Positions 61,087-64,000 of a stretch of DNA of 64,000 nucleotides are shown here, piece by piece. This stretch comes from Torymus aiolomorphi. Taxonomy: Eukaryota > Arthropoda > Insecta > Hymenoptera > Torymidae. The translations under genes were made by a program, and so were the position numbers. Under the pieces are notes generated by a model. It did no database searches. It had not been told where the DNA came from and saw only the letters and a list, made by a program, of their open reading frames with translations. Numbering within the stretch: the stretch's first letter is position 1; every line of letters starts with the position of its first letter. The stretch covers positions 172,819,978-172,883,977 of the forward strand of contig CM070876.1 in NCBI GenBank assembly GCA_036365515.1. Direction: 5' to 3'.

Positions 61087-64000
61087 TCCCTATAGTTGTG
61101 TAATATTCTTTCTCTTAAAAGAATGATGGCGGAAATGTGAAGTCGAAATAAAACCTTTGCGATTGGTTAAGTCCCTTTAAAAGGGGCCTGTGATTGGTAG
61201 ACGGTGACCTTAGCTCTTCGCTTAAGGTCTTAGCTGATTAGTCCAAATAAAACCCACAAAGTTTGAAATTATGAAATATTTAAAGTAAAAATATAAGTCA
61301 TAAATAGTATTAATGGCTTCATATTTGTTTTTGTATTAAAAAAAACTATTAAAATTTTATTTGTTGTTAACAATGAAGGACTACGTACTGTTCTGATTAT
61401 AATTAAATTTCTAACCTCCAAATTATTGTATTGTAGAAATAAACCAAAATAAATATAATCCAAGTTTCAATAAAAAATATTGAATAAATGTGCAGATTTT
61501 AAAAAGGAAAATAAATTTTAAATTCATAATATTTCAATATTAATTGTATAGGTATAAGCAAGGTAAAGGAAGAGCGCACGCAGCGCGCCTGAACTTACTA
61601 GTACTAGTAAACCACCCCTGTAACCGAATATATGCCACTACACAGACGTGACCTCGTTTCTCCCTTATTCCCACAAAAAATTCAAGATCGCCGCTCTCAA
61701 GCATACACGCACATAGTACGCGGTTTATTTCGGTACCTATAGTATGCGCTCTTGTCTGCACGCTTTTTTCGTCTTCGCATTCCCTCTCTGCCTTTTCTTC
61801 TTCTTCTTCGTCTCTTTTTCCCCCGATTCGTCGCAGCAGCGCGCCACTGCAGCAAGCGCATAGCCTTGCGCTAAGACGCTCCCCGGCTACTGCGGTTTTA
61901 TTAATAACGTAAGTGATGATGATCACGATGACGGCCTTTGTTTAACGAAAAGAGGGAGTTTCGAGCATTTTCTCTCTTTGTCTTGAATGTACTTATTATT
62001 GCGAGAGACAGAGCGTGATGAATTAGTTTTTGTATTTACAATGAAATGGCGAAAAAATTTTGTTCGAAGGGGTGGTTGCTTCTGGAATTTCTGATAGTCG
62101 GTGAAAAAGATCTACAGTGGTTCGACGTATAGCGGAGTAATGGAGAAACATGTATTTTTATGTGTGGATTAGTCATAGCCGTCAAGTATTTCTGCATTTA
62201 TTCACGATTAGCAGTCCCTTGTCTCATAACAATGCATTATATACTTTATTAATAATTATTTTATATTGATGTTTACATTTATCCATTATAATATCTGTGT
62301 TTATTTAGCGCGCAAATAAATCAAAAAACGAGCAGGCACATAATACACTTCATTTAAAACGTAAGAATTCATCACACTATACCCGTGCAAAAAACTTCAA
62401 ACACGAGATAACTATGATTCAACTCTTACGATTCTCGGAAACATTCAATATCTCTTTCTCTGTCTCTGGCTCTCTCTCTCTCTTCCAATTTTTTGCCAAA
62501 CAGAATTTTTTTGCTTTATGGTATATTCAACTCGTCCCTTTGTTGACTATACGTCACGCGCGCGAATTACGCGATAGTTTATATACTTATATTCATGTGT
62601 AATATGCAAGCACATTATACGCTTTAGTGAGGAATTTCGAAATTCGCCGCGTCGTGCGAGTCCGATGAACCGATTTCGCGCGGTGGCTGAACTCTTTCCC
62701 GCGGCTGATAGAGCTAGAGTCAAAGCGTCGACGCCGGAATTTTTCGCGCGACGAAAGTGCGCCATATTCTGGAATTGGTTCAGAGATTTTTCTTTAATTG
62801 GCTGGGAAAGCATATATGTGGATGATTGTTACGCATGAGAGGATTCGAGTTGTAGGGGAGTATGGAGATTGAATAGAAAAAGAAGATCGTTAGTCATTGG
62901 GTTTTTTTGATGGGGCGATCGATGGTAGGGCGAATAGACGCTTGGAGGCCATTAATTGACGAACTACGTCTTTACGAAAAAAAATGTATTATAGCAAAAG
63001 CTTGGGTCTCGGCGTCTCGGTCTTGGCGCTATATAGGCGCCGTGTAAAGTGATGTCAGTTGACGGCTGATGTACCGTCAGATTTCGTCATTGGCGTGATT
63101 CAAATTGCTTTGAGTTTGTGTTTAAATTTGTGCAATATTTGAGCAATGGATTCTTTTGTGATATATTGATGCTGTCGTAACGAGTAAGTAATTTTTCAAT
63201 GTTGCAAAATTAGAAAAAATATTTGGGTTGACGTGAAAGATTATTAAAATTAAGAATTATGTTTTTAAATATTGTAAAAATTATATTTCAGAACTACGAT
63301 GCAAGTAAAAACTTTCAAAATTATTATTATTATTATTATGTATAACGAATTGTAAGTCCGGAAATATCCGAAAAATTCTATTTCAGATAACAATAAAATT
63401 ATTTTTCTGAACAATATATCAGAAATATTTATCTCGTAAGCTGGATTAGCTTTTAATTAAGCTTTTTATTTTATCATATAACATCTGGAGATTTTTTTAA
63501 ACAAAGAGGCGGAAAGTAATCCTCTGAAGCTACTGAGAAAATCCTATATTAATGCTGTCACGTTGATAAGGTAACTAAGTACAGATATTTCGCCCACTGC
63601 ATGTATAGATGCATGCCAAGTGTAGTCAGACTGGTGATCAAAGTCTCATTAAATACTAATTTTATATTTTAGCTGAATACAAGAATAGATTTTTTTCAAT
63701 TTTCAATGTTACTTATAAATGCTCTAAGAAAGAAGATATTTTTGCATAAATAATTGTCTACCAACATATCAAGTAAGTTATTGTTTATAAGAAATTTATC
63801 ACCTAAGAGAGAGAGAGAGATAAGGATGAATGATTTTTGTTACTTTATTTACCACTTTTTATTATTCACAATTGATAAATGGAAGGAAAAATGTAATTTT
63901 AAACATTTCCATATCTCTACATAACATGAAAACAAGATTTCTTGTATCTCCTTTTTTCCTCCACCAAAACTAAATAACACTTATCACCTAATTAACTTAA
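61087..64000. other. Gene-free right end
   Basis: AT-rich at 61,240-61,560 and 63,120-64,000, CpG-rich at 61,560-61,900 and 62,560-63,060. Short frames lack domains. Short GA run at 63,808-63,820. No gene is supported. Confidence 0.5.

Overview
This is eukaryotic nuclear DNA, almost certainly from an insect. The three protein genes are split by short GT-AG introns and encode animal proteins with an arthropod look. CpG-rich, GA/CT-microsatellite-laden blocks alternate with very AT-rich DNA, and transposon-derived DNA is abundant. A hymenopteran, perhaps a chalcid-type parasitoid wasp, is my best guess from the general character (inference only). No CRISPR, operon, rRNA cluster, or bacterial or viral gene was seen.

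Genes. (1) REXO2, oligoribonuclease, + strand, 33287-34358, five coding exons, including one GC-AG intron. (2) alpha-catenin, + strand, 37920-45240, seven coding exons, 909 residues, complete, probably with an untranslated first exon ending at 36955. (3) PAIP2, poly(A)-binding-protein-interacting protein 2, - strand, 52406-53214, three coding exons, complete. REXO2 and alpha-catenin are in tandem; alpha-catenin and PAIP2 converge across about 7 kb of AT-rich DNA. They do not form a functional unit: one degrades tiny RNAs, one links cadherin junctions to actin, and one represses translation.

The left half (1-31 kb) has no gene I can support but is rich in mobile DNA. At least five elements (1134-2190, 4608-5268, 18623-18867, 22791-23508, 26039-27474) have ends of the form CAC(T/G/C)... 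with terminal inverted repeats and a flanking TA on both sides. A related nested pair (19615-22752 and 19718-22244) lacks a clean TA duplication at its inner member. Three of these elements (4608, 19718, 22791) each carry a different degenerate tRNA-like module with Pol III A and B boxes. A second group is flanked by TTAA (3056-3824, 11603-13036, 25655-27539). One of these is a near-perfect 1.4 kb palindrome, and another contains a CAC-ended element that itself holds a head-to-head array of 90-bp repeats with an open 30-residue repeat.

The right half (54-64 kb) is microsatellite-rich, CpG-rich DNA alternating with AT-rich DNA. It also holds a retroposon with a perfect 17-bp target-site duplication (60581-60931), next to a U2-snRNA-like stretch and a 100-nt hairpin (60987-61086).

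Stretches without a feature are described as such. Splice sites and protein identities were read by eye; no database search was run.
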